Origin: Monomorium pharaonis
Lineage: Eukaryota > Arthropoda > Insecta > Hymenoptera > Formicidae
Assembly (NCBI RefSeq): GCF_013373865.1
Contig: NC_050470.1
Coordinates: 30,487,585-30,551,584, forward strand
Direction: 5' to 3'
Length of the DNA: 64,000 nucleotides
The position numbers and the translations under genes are program-made. Shown here piece by piece: positions 50,001 through 63,897 of the stretch. The first letter of the stretch is position 1, and the number at the start of each line of letters is the position of its first letter. The notes under the pieces are model-generated. The model saw nothing but the letters and a program-made list of their open reading frames with translations, had not been told where the DNA came from and made no database searches.

Positions 50001-51426
50001 ATGGTATTTGTTGATACTATGGTCACTTTAGACGGTTGAGATGTCGAAGATTGTAGCAACTTATTCAGTATCATACCCTATAAAAAAATGAAAGAATGTG
50101 TGACGTGTACAATTTTAACGAGTCATAACATGCAACTCGAGACAAACCTGCTTTGGCGAAGATGACGGCAAAATATGTTGCTTATTAGTAGAAAGTATAC
50201 CCATCTGTGCCAACGTTATATTTTTCGTCGGGCTGCCGTAAGTAGAGGAGGTATTATTAAGGAATTTGATCCCTTGAGGCAGCTGATTTTCACTTTGCGA
50301 ACTCGTGATGAGAACTTGTTGAGTACCAGATTGTGACTGACTTCCTGTCAATATCATCTTTGTGTATACCTATAAAAAATATTAATAGAATTTAAAATGT
50401 AATTCATAATTTAACGAGGGTAATGACTATAGCTTTGAAAAAAAACTGACAAGTGTCAAATTTGATCCCAAATCTTACTCTATACATGTCTTAGTTTTAT
50501 ACAAGGTTGAAAAGTTAAAATTGTAAATAAAGAATGTCTAGTCATCCATTTCGGGAATCTATATTTTAATTAAATTTCTCTTTTTTTCTCTTTCTTAACT
50601 ATATTATATAATTTTATGAATATTACAATTAATAATCTTACATTACGTCCTTGCGAAATGTTCTGTGTTGACCGTTTCAATGTTGGCTGGGAAATCTTAA
50701 CATTTTGCATGTTACTGATAGTGATATTTCCAGAGTCACTAGTCGTCGCTATAGACTTAGCGGGCTGAGTAGTCCTTAACTGAACAACGCTTCCATCCGC
50801 GGATTTGCCAGTGATCAGAGTCTGTGCTAGAGATTGCAATTGTTCAGCTGAAGCTGTTGGTGGATGTGATATCTTCAAAATTTGACTGGTACCAGTTCCA
50901 CTTGCAGGCGACACTATCATTATCGATTGACTCTGCGTAGTCTGACAGATATTGGGCTTCATCTGGAAAAAGGAAGTAAACTATCGTAAAACGTCGAACG
51001 TCGCGTTTAAGCATTGGAATGTCGTTAGATTAGAAATGTTACCTGAACTGCTGACACTGGCACTCGCTGCAGCGTGGGCTTCGTCTGAAATACAATATTC
51101 TGGCTGTTTTGATTGGCCACTGTGTAAACGTGCTCGGTCTGTGCTTGCTCAGAAACTTCAGTCATCTCCACATCAGGTACTATCGTGTCAGTGTCAGTGT
51201 TTCGCTCAATTACTATCCGCTCGTCGTCTGCCATAACTCCCTCCGAATTCATGCATTCAAATTCCGCCTGAATGTTTGCAAACTCTTCAAAGTCGTTTGA
51301 TGTGTATTGCTCACTAGTGCTATGGGATAGGCTCAGTGCACTGAGATCGCTGTCGCCCAGCGTACGTGAATCCAGAGCTAAGGGCTCCACCAGTGCCCTC
51401 GCGTTCTGCCCCTTATTAGTGGACAT
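47058..51426 (-). CDS. LIN54 (mip120): LIN54 homologue, DNA-binding subunit of DREAM/MuvB
   Basis: LIN54 binds cell-cycle homology regions (CHR, TTYGAA) and tethers DREAM/MuvB to cell-cycle and developmental genes. Exons on the minus strand: 51426-51043, 50962-50642, 50369-50148, 50077-49847, 49773-49657, 49574-49440, 49281-49036, 48796-48606, 48158-47915, 47630-47434, 47241-47058, giving 823 residues (human 749). The N-terminal two thirds is Ser/Thr/Gln/Val-rich and disordered. The C-terminal part carries tandem CXC (tesmin/TSO1) domains. The first begins RPRKPCNCTKSQCLKLYCDC. The conserved linker includes RNPNAFRPKIG. The second is HNKGCNCKRSGCLKNYCECY, followed by CSGNCKCIGCRN. The DNA-contacting Tyr positions in KLYCDC and KNYCECY are present. 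A helical MuvB-binding tail follows (LTEKIVEITCQCLMAQADEA). An acceptor-like site at 51,434-51,435, eight bases before the ATG, implies an upstream non-coding exon, probably in the CpG-rich DNA at 52,000-53,200. Confidence 0.95.
47283..47314. repeat. (TG)n microsatellite in the last LIN54 intron
   Basis: A TG dinucleotide run with one G interruption. Confidence 0.9.
48381..48476. mobile_element. Small inverted-repeat element in a LIN54 intron
   Basis: Perfect 18 bp arms (48,391-48,408 and 48,449-48,466) begin AGACGCTATTAGCGCTAT. Weaker similarity extends outward to GCATT/AATGC. The total is about 96 bp with no coding potential. A related single arm is present at 42,654-42,679. The structure suggests a tiny DNA-transposon relic, but no target duplication was found. 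Confidence 0.55.
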
Positions 51427-53821
51427 GACGATACCTGGATGCAAAACTTCAGCATTGTTATTCAATATTACAAATTACACTCAAACAATAGTATCCCATA
51501 AAAAACATCTTTTTATATTTAGTTGTCTAATGACAATTAAATATAAAAAATATAAATTTTTACTCATACAGCATCAATTCAATGTTTGCATTATAAATAA
51601 TTAAGAACACAAATGGCAAGAGTTCCTAAGTATATTTGTACATAATACGCAAATATAAACTGCGATGTACACACAGAAAGAAGATAATCTTTTGACAACT
51701 GAAGCAACATTATAAATAGCCTTGGTTGCATAAAAGAAAACTGTTTTTGAAAAGTGTATAAGAATATTGAACTTATTTTTATTCTTATAGTTTAAATCTG
51801 TCATTCAACTTAAACAACTCGCTTAGAAACTTCACAAAAAGAACGAAGAGATTTTAAAGAATCTATTATTGTGACGTGAGGAATGCTGAATATCATAATT
51901 AAAAGGCGAACACGCGCACGTGTACACACATTCGTCTGGTAAAAAATCCAAACATTTATTTTTCACTCTACTACAAATGACGTCGATAATTTTATTTACT
52001 TGCTCGAACACACGGTCTATCGGTGGCTTCGATTGTCCGCGTTGATAACCGCGATTCCGCCGTCTACGTCGTCAATGTAGGTGATGGTAGTCGAGGATTT
52101 CGAAATCCAAGCGAGGGAGAGTAATTTAAATCCGTTGTGGTCGCGACTTTTCAAAAGTCGCGGGACGCCCGTGAGGCGGCCGTTCACTCGTGCGAAGTTT
52201 GACGCGAGCGTGCGTTCGAACGCGAACGCCGAACGCGAATTCGAAATAATGCTGAAGGAAAGCGGAGGGAAAGCGAGAAGAGGGAAGGAAAAAAGGCAAA
52301 TAAACCGCGAGAGTGCCGAGAGTGCGTGCGTACGTGCGTAGCGCGAATCGCCCGTCGTGCAACATCAGCGCCATTTCTCAACAGAACGCGCCATTTTTAC
52401 GAGACGGAATTTCGAGCGCGCACACGAAAAACCGCTTGCGAGCGGCGTGGCAGGTCGAACCTGACTTGCCCGGGTTGCCGACGCGCGCCACAGCGACAGC
52501 CGGGACGTCGCAGAGGACGTCGTACACGACGGCGTGTACCAGGGATGGCGCGGTACCTAACCTCAAACGAAGTTTCGCGATTGAGCGGTGGAAGGGCGGG
52601 AGGGAGAGGGAAAGGTGCCACCAAGCGGAATCGAACCCGATGAAATCGGGGTTCGTGGTCGGAGCGCCGCGCGGATTCTTCCGTTGTGCGGGATCTTGGG
52701 GGACGGGCGACGACGCTCCGGAGCGACGAAGCGGGCACGGCGTCGCGCGTATCCCGGCGTCGTCCGGCACACGCACGTACCTGCGCGTTCCTTCGATAAC
52801 TCGAATTGTTCAAAATCACGCGCCCACCATTGCTGGCCCACAGTGCACCGTTATCGCATGTGTGAAAATTGCGTCCAGGGAAAACGATCGCTTCGTGCGG
52901 CGGCGCAGCTAGATAGAGAGCGGGGCTGGAGCGAGCGACGACCACGCGAATATTATCGCAAGCGGCGGATGCGGACGAGACGTGAGCACGGTTTCGCGCA
53001 CTTTGCACGGAGTCGCCGCGACATTTCTCGCGCTTACGCGGGCGAAGATTGAACGAGTCGACGAATGACGAACTGAGACCGAGACAGGAAACTGCTTGGC
53101 ATGTCGCTGAACGCGACACCGCGGCGTCATCTGACGAGGAGAGGATTGCAACGGCGGTGCGCGATCGTACAAACTTGTCGACCCGCCTCCCTCTTGGGAA
53201 TACATCTTTGATATATTTTTATAATATATTTATATCATTTTTATTATATATATTGTAAAAATAAGATTTAAAGAAACATTATAAATTAAGATATTAACTT
53301 TATAGTATATATGTATCAAATAATATTATAATTATATAATAAATATTACTTAATTATTAAAACATTATTAGAAATAGCATTATTACTCTTACTATTAATT
53401 AATAAAAAATATTAATAAATTTAATAAATTACAAATGATCTGTATATATTAGTATAATAATTATAAAAATTCCTTACCTGTTAAATAAAAATTTATTATA
53501 ATAATACTTTATATTTATTGTACGTTCTCTAGCAAGAGAGGTGTAAACTGACACAGAAGTCTCATTCTGTCCAATTCTGTCTTTGCTTCTTACTAAATAC
53601 GCTCAACAATGACAGAAATATGACTGTTGATTCGTGTCGCTTGTTGAAAAACTCCTATAAACTTTTGAGGAAATTCAGCTAGCCGCCGTCTGAGGGCAAC
53701 ACGTGCGCGTTAATGGATCCGTGCCGTGTGCGTCATCTTGTCAATCTACCGTATTGCTGAATTCGGCGTGTCGAAGTGCGTTTTGCCGTGTTCATCGCTT
53801 CCTCGAGCTTCTCCGTCCACG
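51427..53821. promoter_or_regulatory. CpG-rich interval between divergent LIN54 (-) and SF3B1 (+)
   Basis: The interval has an AT-rich flank on each side. Between them is a GC- and CpG-rich block at about 52,030-53,200, where overlapping Arg/Ala/Ser-rich open frames occur on both strands and look compositional. This block is the probable promoter of LIN54, with its untranslated exon. A second moderately GC-rich patch at 53,690-53,820 directly precedes the SF3B1 ATG and is its probable promoter. An additional unrecognised gene in the GC-rich block cannot be excluded. Confidence 0.4.
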
Positions 53822-56800
53822 ATGGACTCAATTCCGAGGACGCATAAAGGTAACCCTCTTTGCTTAAGACTCCTCGACTTAATTTCCACTTAATTATTCA
53901 AACTTAAACGCGGGGTAAGTTTAATTGAGAGTGTCGGTCACAGGGCGGTTGATACATTCATTCCTCATCACACTCAATGAGAACTGTAAACAGTAATTCT
54001 TTATCAGGCGAATTAATTTACGTGGTATCTGAAGTATTTCTCACACTGTAGACTAAGTTGTATGTTTCTAAAATATAAAGTATTAGTCATTTAAATCGTC
54101 CAAAGATTAATTGAATGAGTGACTTGTATCTTGTACTGTTGTCACACATTGCTTTATTTCGTTTTACATTTCTTGTACTATCCATGTCTCGCGTTACAAT
54201 TTGAATCTATATAATATTCTTACTTATTTTTGTTATATTTTAATATAATATTTATGTGCATTAATTACAGACATTGAAGCACAGATAAGAGAGATACAGT
54301 CAAAGAAGAAGGAGCTTTTGAATACTGCATCCGAGAAAGAGCAAGTAGCTTTGGGAAAAACTGGTTTCTATGATCAGGACATATATGACAGTAGCAACAA
54401 TAAATTTGATGGCTATGTTACGTCAATTGCAACCAATGATGAAATTGAGGTATATGTCATCATAACTTATTCTGTAATATTCATAGCTTTAACATTAACA
54501 AATCAAATTTTTAGTATTTTTAATTTACTGCTTTTAGTTCTTTTTTTATAAAATAAAGCTTATGATACAAAATATAATTTGTAAAATTTATATAGTTGGA
54601 TAAAACTTTTATAATTAATATGACTTTCCATGTTAATTATAGGATTATGATCCGTTTGCGGACAAAAGACTACCCACCATAGTTGACAGAGAAGAGAAGG
54701 ACTATGATCCTTTTGCAGATAGACGACGACCTACTATAGCTGATAGGGAGGATGAATACAGACAGAAAAGACGTAGAATGATTATTTCCCCTGAACGTGT
54801 TGATCCCTTTGCAGAAGGTTGGTACAATTTTTTTGCAACTTAAATTTTAAACTGACTAGTAATGAAATAAATAACAAATGTATTGAATTATTATTATGCA
54901 TGTATATACATATATTTTATCTATTGAAATTATTAATTTAAAAAATATAATTGATTCTCTTTAATTACAGGTGGTAAGACACCCGATATCGGTTCCAGAA
55001 CATATACTGAGATTATGCGAGAACAAATGCTTAAAGGTGAAGAAACAGAGGTATGTTGAATTTTAATCTTATAAATATATAATACCTAAGAAGAATTTAA
55101 AAAATATTTAAAAGAAAATACATAAAATATATATATAACTCTAGTAGGAAGTGACGATAACTAAATATGTATGATTTATGATTGTAACCATGTTTATTAT
55201 GGGGAATAACGTAATTCCGATCCTATATAAAATATAATTTTTTAATCGTAATATTTTTTACATATACTTTGCATTTATACATTTTGTTACAGCTGAGAAA
55301 AAGATTAGCGGAAAAGGCAAAGGATGGTACTTTAAAAGCCAATGGCGAACCTAAACCAGCTCCTAAAAAAAGAGGTCGTTGGGATCAAACCGATGATACT
55401 CCAGTGCAGAAGAAATTATCTGGTGCTTCGGCAACACCTACATCTTGGGATAATGCGGATGTATGTTTTATATTGCTTTAACTCTTTGTTTAAATTCTCT
55501 ATTTAAAATTTAAAATTTGTAGAGGAACATTAAGCGTTTTTATTAATTTTAACATTTGATGATTTTGTTTCTTATATATTTATTAACTTAAGATTAATTC
55601 TGTCTTCTTTTCATGAACAATTATTTAATATAAAGATGTAAATATTAAAATACTATTTAAAGTTTAATATTTTGTAATTTTGTATATATTTTTGTAATTT
55701 TTTAAATAAACTGTAGGTAACACCAGCTGCTATTAGATGGGATGAAACTCCAGGTCATGGTAAAGGAGCAGAGACTCCTGGAGCTACTCCTGGAGTCAGT
55801 ACGAGAATGTGGGATGCCACGCCAGCACATGCAACACCAGGAGCTGTAACTCCAGGCAGAGAGACGCCTTCTCATGAGAAAACTGTAACGAGTCGAAGAA
55901 ATCGTTGGGATGAAACTCCAAAAACTGAAAGAGGTTGAAGAATAATATTACTTTATTTGTACAAAGAACTATGAAAATTGAAAATATATAATTATGGAAA
56001 TATCTATTTCAGTTTCTGTTATACAACAAATTTACATGCTTAAGAAATTTAACATATACCTTTCATGATTTGGATCATAAGATCAAAACAATTGATAAAC
56101 ACATCTAATCTAAATATATAAATACACATGCATAATACAAATAGTAATAATATAAATATGTACTAACTTTATAGAAACACCTGGACATAACAGTGGTTGG
56201 GCAGAGACTCCAAGAACTGATCGAGTTGCCGGGGACTTGATACAGGAAACTCCAACACCTTCAGCGAGTAAAAGGCGAAGTCGATGGGATGAAACGCCAT
56301 CGAATCAAACACCAGGCTCGATGACGCCGCAAACCCCGGCGACACCTCTCGCAACGCCTCATCAGACAACAATACTGACCCCAAGTGCCGTCACGCCGAC
56401 GGGACCGAAGGCGATGGGTCTGGCCACTCCGACCCCGGGACATTTGATGTCCATGACACCCGAACAATTGCAAGCTTATCGTTGGGAACGCGAAATAGAT
56501 GAGCGAAATAGACCTCTCTCCGACGACGAATTGGATGCTCTGTTTCCTCCAGGATATAAGATTTTGCAACCTCCAGCAGGTAAGACGCGTTTATAGAATC
56601 AATACAAGAAAATAAAGAGCTAAAAATTAAAAAATTCCTAACATCTTAGATTCTAACAATTATATCGAAGTTTTATGAAAAAATATTAGAACATATTAAC
56701 ATAATCTTATTTTTGCAGGATACATACCTATTCGCACACCCGCTAGGAAGCTCACTGCAACGCCTACGCCTATTGCCGGTACACCTCAGGGTTTCTTTAT

Positions 56801-59800
56801 TCAAACGGAGGACAAGAGCGCTAAGTATGTGGATAATCAACCAAAGGGCAATTTGCCATTTATGAAGCCGGAAGACGCACAATATTTTGACAAGTTGCTA
56901 GTCGACGTGGACGAAGAAACGCTGAGCCCCGAGGAGCAAAAAGAAAGAAAAATCATGAAACTGCTCTTAAAGATAAAAAATGGGACTCCTCCGATGCGTA
57001 AAGCAGCTTTGAGACAAATCACTGATAAAGCGAGAGAATTCGGCGCCGGTCCGTTGTTTAATCAAATTCTTCCACTTCTCATGTCACCTACCCTTGAGGA
57101 TCAGGAACGTCATTTACTGGTCAAAGTTATCGATCGTATTCTATATAAACTGGACGATTTGGTGCGACCATATGTGCACAAGGTAATTATTTTTGTCGTT
57201 AAGTCATTTATCAATTGTTATTTTATTCTATTTTATTACATTTAATTGCTTTGTTTAGATTCTAGTCGTCATTGAGCCTCTACTAATTGACGAAGATTAC
57301 TATGCTCGTGTCGAGGGTAGAGAGATTATTTCTAATTTGGCAAAAGCTGCAGGATTGGCTACGATGATCTCCACAATGAGACCAGATATCGATAACATTG
57401 ACGAGTATGTACGGAACACGACAGCAAGAGCATTTGCGGTTGTTGCATCCGCCCTCGGAATCCCTTCGCTACTTCCGTTTTTAAAAGCTGTCTGTCGCAG
57501 TAAGAAATCTTGGCAAGCTCGGCATACTGGTATCAAGATTGTGCAACAAATAGCTATCTTGATGGGCTGTGCTATTTTACCACATTTGAAAAGCTTGGTG
57601 GAAATTATAGAGCATGGTAAGCGAAGTTAATATATTTTTGTTTTTTGTTTGCATACATAGTTGCTATATTTTACATGAAATATTACAGGTTTAGTAGATG
57701 AACAACAGAAGGTACGAACAATTACTGCGTTAGCCATTGCTGCGCTGGCTGAAGCAGCAACACCATATGGCATTGAAAGCTTTGACTCTGTGTTAAAACC
57801 ACTGTGGAAAGGCATCCGTACACATAGAGGAAAAGGTTTAGCAGCATTCCTAAAAGCTATTGGTTATCTTATTCCTCTGATGGATGCAGAATACGCGAAT
57901 TATTATACTAGAGAAGTAATGTTAATTCTTATACGTGAATTTCAATCTCCAGATGAGGAAATGAAAAAGATTGTATTGAAGGTAAGAATTTATTTGTCAA
58001 ATATTGCTACAAACTTTATGTATATTATAGCTCATAAATCATATACATAGACACAAATTATACTATACACTATATCTTATAAATTAATATTACATTAGCT
58101 TTTTTTTAATATTTTATAAGTCGTATTTTAAAAAATAGGTAGTTAAACAATGCTGTGCGACGGATGGTGTAGAAGCTCAATACATTAAGGATGAAATCTT
58201 ACCTCATTTCTTTAAACACTTCTGGAACCATCGTATGGCACTGGATCGCAGAAATTACAGACAGGTAAGGGCAAATATTTTGACATACAGTTCCAGATCA
58301 ATATAAATTTAAATTTTTAATTACACATACATAATTAAATAAATAAAATTGCAGCTTGTGGATACAACAGTAGAGATAGCCAATAAAGTGGGCGCATCAG
58401 AGATTATTAACAGAGTAGTGGATGATTTGAAGGACGAAAATGAACAGTACAGAAAAATGGTGATGGAGACAATCGAGAAAATAATGGGTAATTTAGGAGC
58501 GGCAGATGTCGATTCGCGTCTAGAGGAACAGCTCATTGATGGAATTTTATACGCTTTCCAGGAGCAGACTACTGAGGTTTGTTGGATCTGATTTAATTAA
58601 TAAACTAGTAACTAATTCGTAAAATTGAAATTGTAACTAACAAGGAATACAAAATTTAAACTAGTTTTATTCTTGTAGGACGTTGTTATGTTAAATGGTT
58701 TTGGTACGATCGTGAATACATTAGGTAAAAGAGTAAAGGCGTACCTTCCTCAAATATGTGGTACGATATTGTGGAGATTAAATAACAAATCTGCGAAAGT
58801 AAGACAACAAGCTGCAGATCTTATTTCGCGCATCGCAGTAGTCATGAAGACTTGTCAGGAGGTAAAAAATACATTAAAATTTTTTTATTTATATTTAATA
58901 TTTAACAGAAAATTATATGGAAACGTAATAAAATAATAAACTGAATTTAATTTAAACATGCAATATTTCTAGGAAAAACTGATGGGGCATTTGGGAGTTG
59001 TTCTGTATGAGTATTTAGGCGAGGAGTATCCAGAAGTACTAGGTAGTATTTTAGGAGCACTGAAAGCTATTGTTAACGTCATAGGAATGACAAAGATGAC
59101 CCCACCAATTAAGGATTTGTTACCGAGGCTTACACCCATTTTGAAAAACAGACACGAAAAGGTAAAATTTGTATTTATATTGAGTAACCTGCAATTACGT
59201 AATCGTATTGAATAAAATAAAACATTATTAAATGTAATGTCTTGAAAATTCAAGACATTTAATGTAATACGTAAGAATTGTATTTTAAAATTCTGTTTAG
59301 AATATTTTTTGCCGAATTTAATTTGTTACTGATCTTGTCGTAGGTGCAAGAAAATTGTATTGATCTCGTGGGGAGAATTGCAGATCGAGGTCCTGAATAT
59401 GTTTCCGCTCGAGAGTGGATGAGGATATGCTTCGAATTATTAGAACTATTGAAAGCACATAAAAAAGCCATTAGAAGAGCGACGGTAAACACTTTTGGCT
59501 ACATTGCTAAAGCTATTGGGTAAGTTCGATTAATGAATCGACATTTTTTATATACAAATATATGCTTATGTATGTATTGTAATGTTTAAATTTTTTTTTA
59601 ACAGACCGCACGATGTCTTAGCAACGCTTTTGAACAATTTGAAAGTACAGGAACGTCAGAATCGTGTTTGTACTACAGTCGCTATTGCTATTGTCGCTGA
59701 GACATGCAGCCCTTTTACAGTGTTGCCCGCATTAATGAACGAATACAGAGTACCCGAGCTAAACGTACAGAATGGAGTATTGAAATCTTTGTCGTTTTTG

Positions 59801-60501
59801 TTTGAATATATCGGCGAGATGGGTAAAGATTATATTTACGCTGTCAGTCCATTGTTAGAAGATGCGCTTATGGACAGGTAAGGTATCTGAATATTACAAT
59901 ATGTTAATTTTATTGCAATTATATGTATTTTATTCTTCTTTTGTTAAAAGCTTTTTAAATAAGTTTAGAAATTTGTTTAATTTTACAAATTATTTCTGAT
60001 CGATTTCCTTCTCTCTTATAATTCTACAGAGATCTAGTGCACAGACAGACTGCTTGTGCCGCGATTAAGCATATGGCATTAGGTGTTTACGGATTTGGAT
60101 GCGAGGATGCATTAATACATTTATTAAATCACGTGTGGCCGAACGTTTTCGAGACTTCACCACATTTAGTCCAAGCGTTTATGGATGCCGTAGATGGATT
60201 GCGTGTTGCACTTGGACCAATTAAAATTTTGCAGTACACACTACAAGTACGTGATTATCAATTGCATTAATAATTAATTATCTTTTTAATTGCACAAGCG
60301 CACGCATCTTCTAATTATTAAATGTACATTTTTGTATTACAGGGATTATTCCACCCAGCCCGTAAAGTTCGTGACGTTTATTGGAAGATATACAATTCTC
60401 TTTATATCGGCGGACAGGATGCTCTCGTGGCTGGTTATCCTCGCATCATGAATGATCCAAAGAACCAATATATTAGATATGAATTGGATTACGTATTATA
60501 A
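53822..60501 (+). CDS. Sf3b1: Splicing factor 3B subunit 1 (SF3B1, U2 snRNP)
   Basis: SF3B1 clamps U2 snRNP on the intron branch site. Exons: 53822-53849, 54271-54449, 54643-54817, 54971-55050, 55293-55460, 55717-55933, 56175-56579, 56719-57182, 57259-57616, 57689-57981, 58139-58264, 58355-58576, 58679-58861, 58973-59161, 59344-59519, 59605-59877, 60030-60246, 60343-60501. The product is 1,303 residues (human 1,304). The N-terminus has U2AF-homology ligand motifs built on RWD (GRWDQTDDTP, IRWDETPGHG, NRWDETPKTE, SRWDETPSNQ) among many TP phosphorylation sites. The p14-binding segment (YRWEREIDERNRPLSDDELD) follows. About 20 HEAT repeats then fill the C-terminal 800 residues. The Lys equivalent to human K700 is present at about 699 (DEQQKVRT). 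The protein ends NQYIRYELDYVL as in the family. It is nearly identical in length and sequence to animal orthologues. Confidence 0.98.
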
Positions 60502-63500
60502 TAGAGAACTTACAGCAATAAAAGTTATAAGGTTCTTATATCTATAAATATATAAAAATATCTGCATTAAAAATTCATCGTTATAAAGATGAGTTTAAAC
60601 GAATTTTGAAGTTTTTTTTCTGACTTACCAAAATTTGTACTTTGACCATGAAGAAAAATTTATTATTTCAGGATATGTTTGGAACAACGTACGTCACACC
60701 GTCATTTCCGATATGTCTAATGAAAAAGGCTGAAGATGTATTACCTTATTTTATTTAAAGATGCATGTTATAACAATTGTGTAGATATTGTTCTGATATC
60801 AATTTTCAAAACATAGAAATGTCAGCACATTATGAAAACATGCCAGGTTGTAGCCTGCTATTTTAGATTGTAATCTTTTTAAATCCTAGTTTTATTGTGA
60901 AACTTGGAATCTTTTGAGCTTAGAATTTCGTGGACTCTGGAAATGGATTATCAATGTTTAAAACCTTTAGATCTTAGATTTTTCAAATTCTAGATGATAA
61001 GCTTCAAGATTTTTGTTTAAATTTTGAATCCTGATAATTTAAGTTATAAAGCTATTTAACGAGAAAAATTATTGATATTTTTCAAGTTATTTGATTAATG
61101 TAACCTAGTTCATTATTTTTATTATTTCACCGAATATGTTATTTATAATATAATGACTGGATGTAGGTACTCACGAAATTGTATGTGTGTATGTGTGCAT
61201 GTGTGGGTAATTATTTAAAAAGTCACATAGTTTTTAATGATGAAAAAAGAGGGAAGTAGAGAGAAAACATTAAAAAATTTTGATAATAGCTTGTACATTA
61301 TAAAAATAATACAAATAATGTTTCTAAATATTTCTTTGAAATTTTGAACACATTAAATCGATTTCGTGAGTTACTATTTCTATTGATGAATATAAATATT
61401 ACCTAGCAACAACGTAATTGATATTGCTTTCGATATATAAAATATCAAATAAAAAAGATCATATTGTAAATAATTTTTTGTTCTTTGTTAAAAGATTACA
61501 CAATATTTAATATAAAAAATATATTACCTGTAGAAACTGAACAAATAGTTTCCTCATCATTGAAAAGAATTTTCGGAAAAATTTTTTTAATAAGAAACGA
61601 GGCCTAAATTTTAAATATTTTAGCAGTTTTTATTGATTGATCACAAATATACATAAATTGTTGTATATTTATCGTCTTGTATCTAACTTTTTAAAATAAT
61701 TTTTATCGATTTTTTAGAGGGATAAACATGTTAGAGATGCCCTTATTATTTTAATTATCTTGAAGTTTTTTTTTTTAGAAAAAAAAAAGAGAAGACTAAT
61801 ATTTGAAAAACTAATTGTAGAAAATTAATTTTATATATTTATACATACATACATCGTATATTACTGCATTTAGAAAGTCCATAGATTGCTAGATTCACTG
61901 GATTCATTAATTAGCCCTTTCTATCTATACAACTAAATAAATCTGTAAAATCGTGGACGTCTTAAATATTATCTACAAACTTTTAAAACTTTCTTGGAGA
62001 AATTATAAACTTTTTCTGGCTAAAAGTGCTTCATAGTTCATTGAAGCAAGTCAATATCACTTTGTAGAAATCTAGGATGAGGCAAGATTACAAATGTTAA
62101 AATACCTGTACTTACAGATATATATTTATTCACAATTACTAAATTCGTAAATATAAAATCCGCACATGTCATTAATATAAGTTTTTCCTATTTATTTCAT
62201 ATATATAATATATATTAGGCCAATAGATTTAGCAACCTATGGATTTACAAATTTACATATTAAAAAAACGCGCAAAGCGATTAGGTGATCTTATTCTTTT
62301 TTATCTTATAACGAAGAAAGTTGAGATGTGACAAGCTCAAGTACTTGGTTAATTATAATTAGTATATAGACGATTAGTGAAATTATTCATAAGGTCATCT
62401 CATCCATATTTATCCATGTACCGAAAAATTTGAGAAGTCGAATATCGTTCCGCGAATGTTCACGTATGTAGCACCGCGAACACCTTTGAACAAAGGCGAA
62501 TTGGATTATTACATCGACGACTAATTACAAAGAATGGCGATTCTTCAATTCTTACATTATTTTTTTTATAAAATGTGGCCTTAATTTTTACAAAACATTG
62601 GACGCGCGGTTTCGCATACACACGCTAATTAAGAAACATCGTTTATTTTATTACAATAAGGTACTCTGAAATCTGGATTTTTGGATACAAGTTCCAAAAA
62701 ACGTCAAGGGTTAAAGGCTCCAAGAACTGTTGAATGATAATCTCGAGACACGCTTTTACATTTTTTTGCATATTTTAACTTGAGTTACGGTATTTGCAGT
62801 TTCTAGATATCAATTCATTTTTTTTTTTTTTTTGATCTTTCAACTTGGGACTTTTCTTCGATTTTGGAAGATCCTTACACCCTTAGACTCTTACACGCTC
62901 CAAGGATAAATATGTCTTTGGATTCATTCTTATACAATTCTTTACATGCATTATGCTTAATGGATCTGTTAACTTATAGCAATATAATTAAAAATTACGA
63001 TAACTTTGGTATGTGACTATATTATATAAAGAGGCTCAGTCCTTCCTAGCGTACATAATACTCATTAATTAATAAAATATAGTTAAAATACTTGTCGCGT
63101 TAGTTAATAAAATTATTCAAATATTTCTGCACGTTATACTTTATCATTATTCAGTTTTGTTTTCACATCTATTTTGCGTATTATAATTTCGTTATAAATA
63201 AATAAAAAACAAATATTGGATCCGATCTACAGTTCCCAATAACAAATATCTTGTCTGATTCATTTGCACGCAATAAAAATGATTAACATATATATGTATA
63301 TTGTAGATTTTGTATAATCTTAGATTTTTAACATCTTTGGGACACCTCGTATGAATTATATTTTAAACTTAGCTTCTCACTTTTTTTCGGATTGTAAATT
63401 CTTTAGATTCTACAAAACTCGAATTCAGAATTAAAGATATTCGATTAAAAACTCAAATTAAAGCTCTTTATCCAATTAAAATTGGATCCTTGGATCAAGT

Positions 63501-63897
63501 TTCTTGATTATTCTATGTCTTAGATACATCAAAACTTTATATTCGTTACATCTTGCAATCTTTCGAACTCTTTCTTAGATTCTTTAACCTGATAGTTTCT
63601 ATCAATGATTAATGATTACGCCCGTACATTTATAAGAATGATATTAATAATTTCCTCCAGTAAGAATACAATTTCTCAAAATATAGCGTCTCCTTACACA
63701 AGTATTTTTAAAATGCCGGTGGAATATTTAGAAATTAATAAAGCTACAATTCCTTTAACAGTGCAAATGACAATCGGATACTTAACAGATACAATATCCT
63801 TGGATGGACAAGACAAAGTAGACGTCAAAAAAATTGAAAAAGTAAAAAGATGTGAACCAATACGTTAAACGACAAACAAATCTCTGCGAAATAGTAA
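60502..63897. other. AT-rich gap: SF3B1 3' region and 3' region of the kelch gene
   Basis: No gene is recognised. A possible early poly(A) signal AATAAA lies at 60,517-60,522, 16 nt past the SF3B1 stop. The 87-codon open frame at 63,605-63,868 is unrecognised and overlaps what would be the kelch gene's 3' untranslated region. Poly-T and TA-rich tracts are common. Confidence 0.5.
60517..60522 (+). terminator. Possible SF3B1 poly(A) signal
   Basis: AATAAA 16 nt after the stop codon. It is unusually close, so later sites may be the main ones. Confidence 0.3.

Noticed and set aside
52606..52680. tRNA-like B-box (GGTTCGATTCC) on the minus strand
   Set aside because: The flanking bases do not form a five-pair T stem, and no A box or acceptor stem was found at suitable spacing.
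63605..63868. 87-codon plus-strand open frame near the right edge
   Set aside because: No recognisable domain, AT-rich, no splice context, and antisense to the likely kelch 3' untranslated region.
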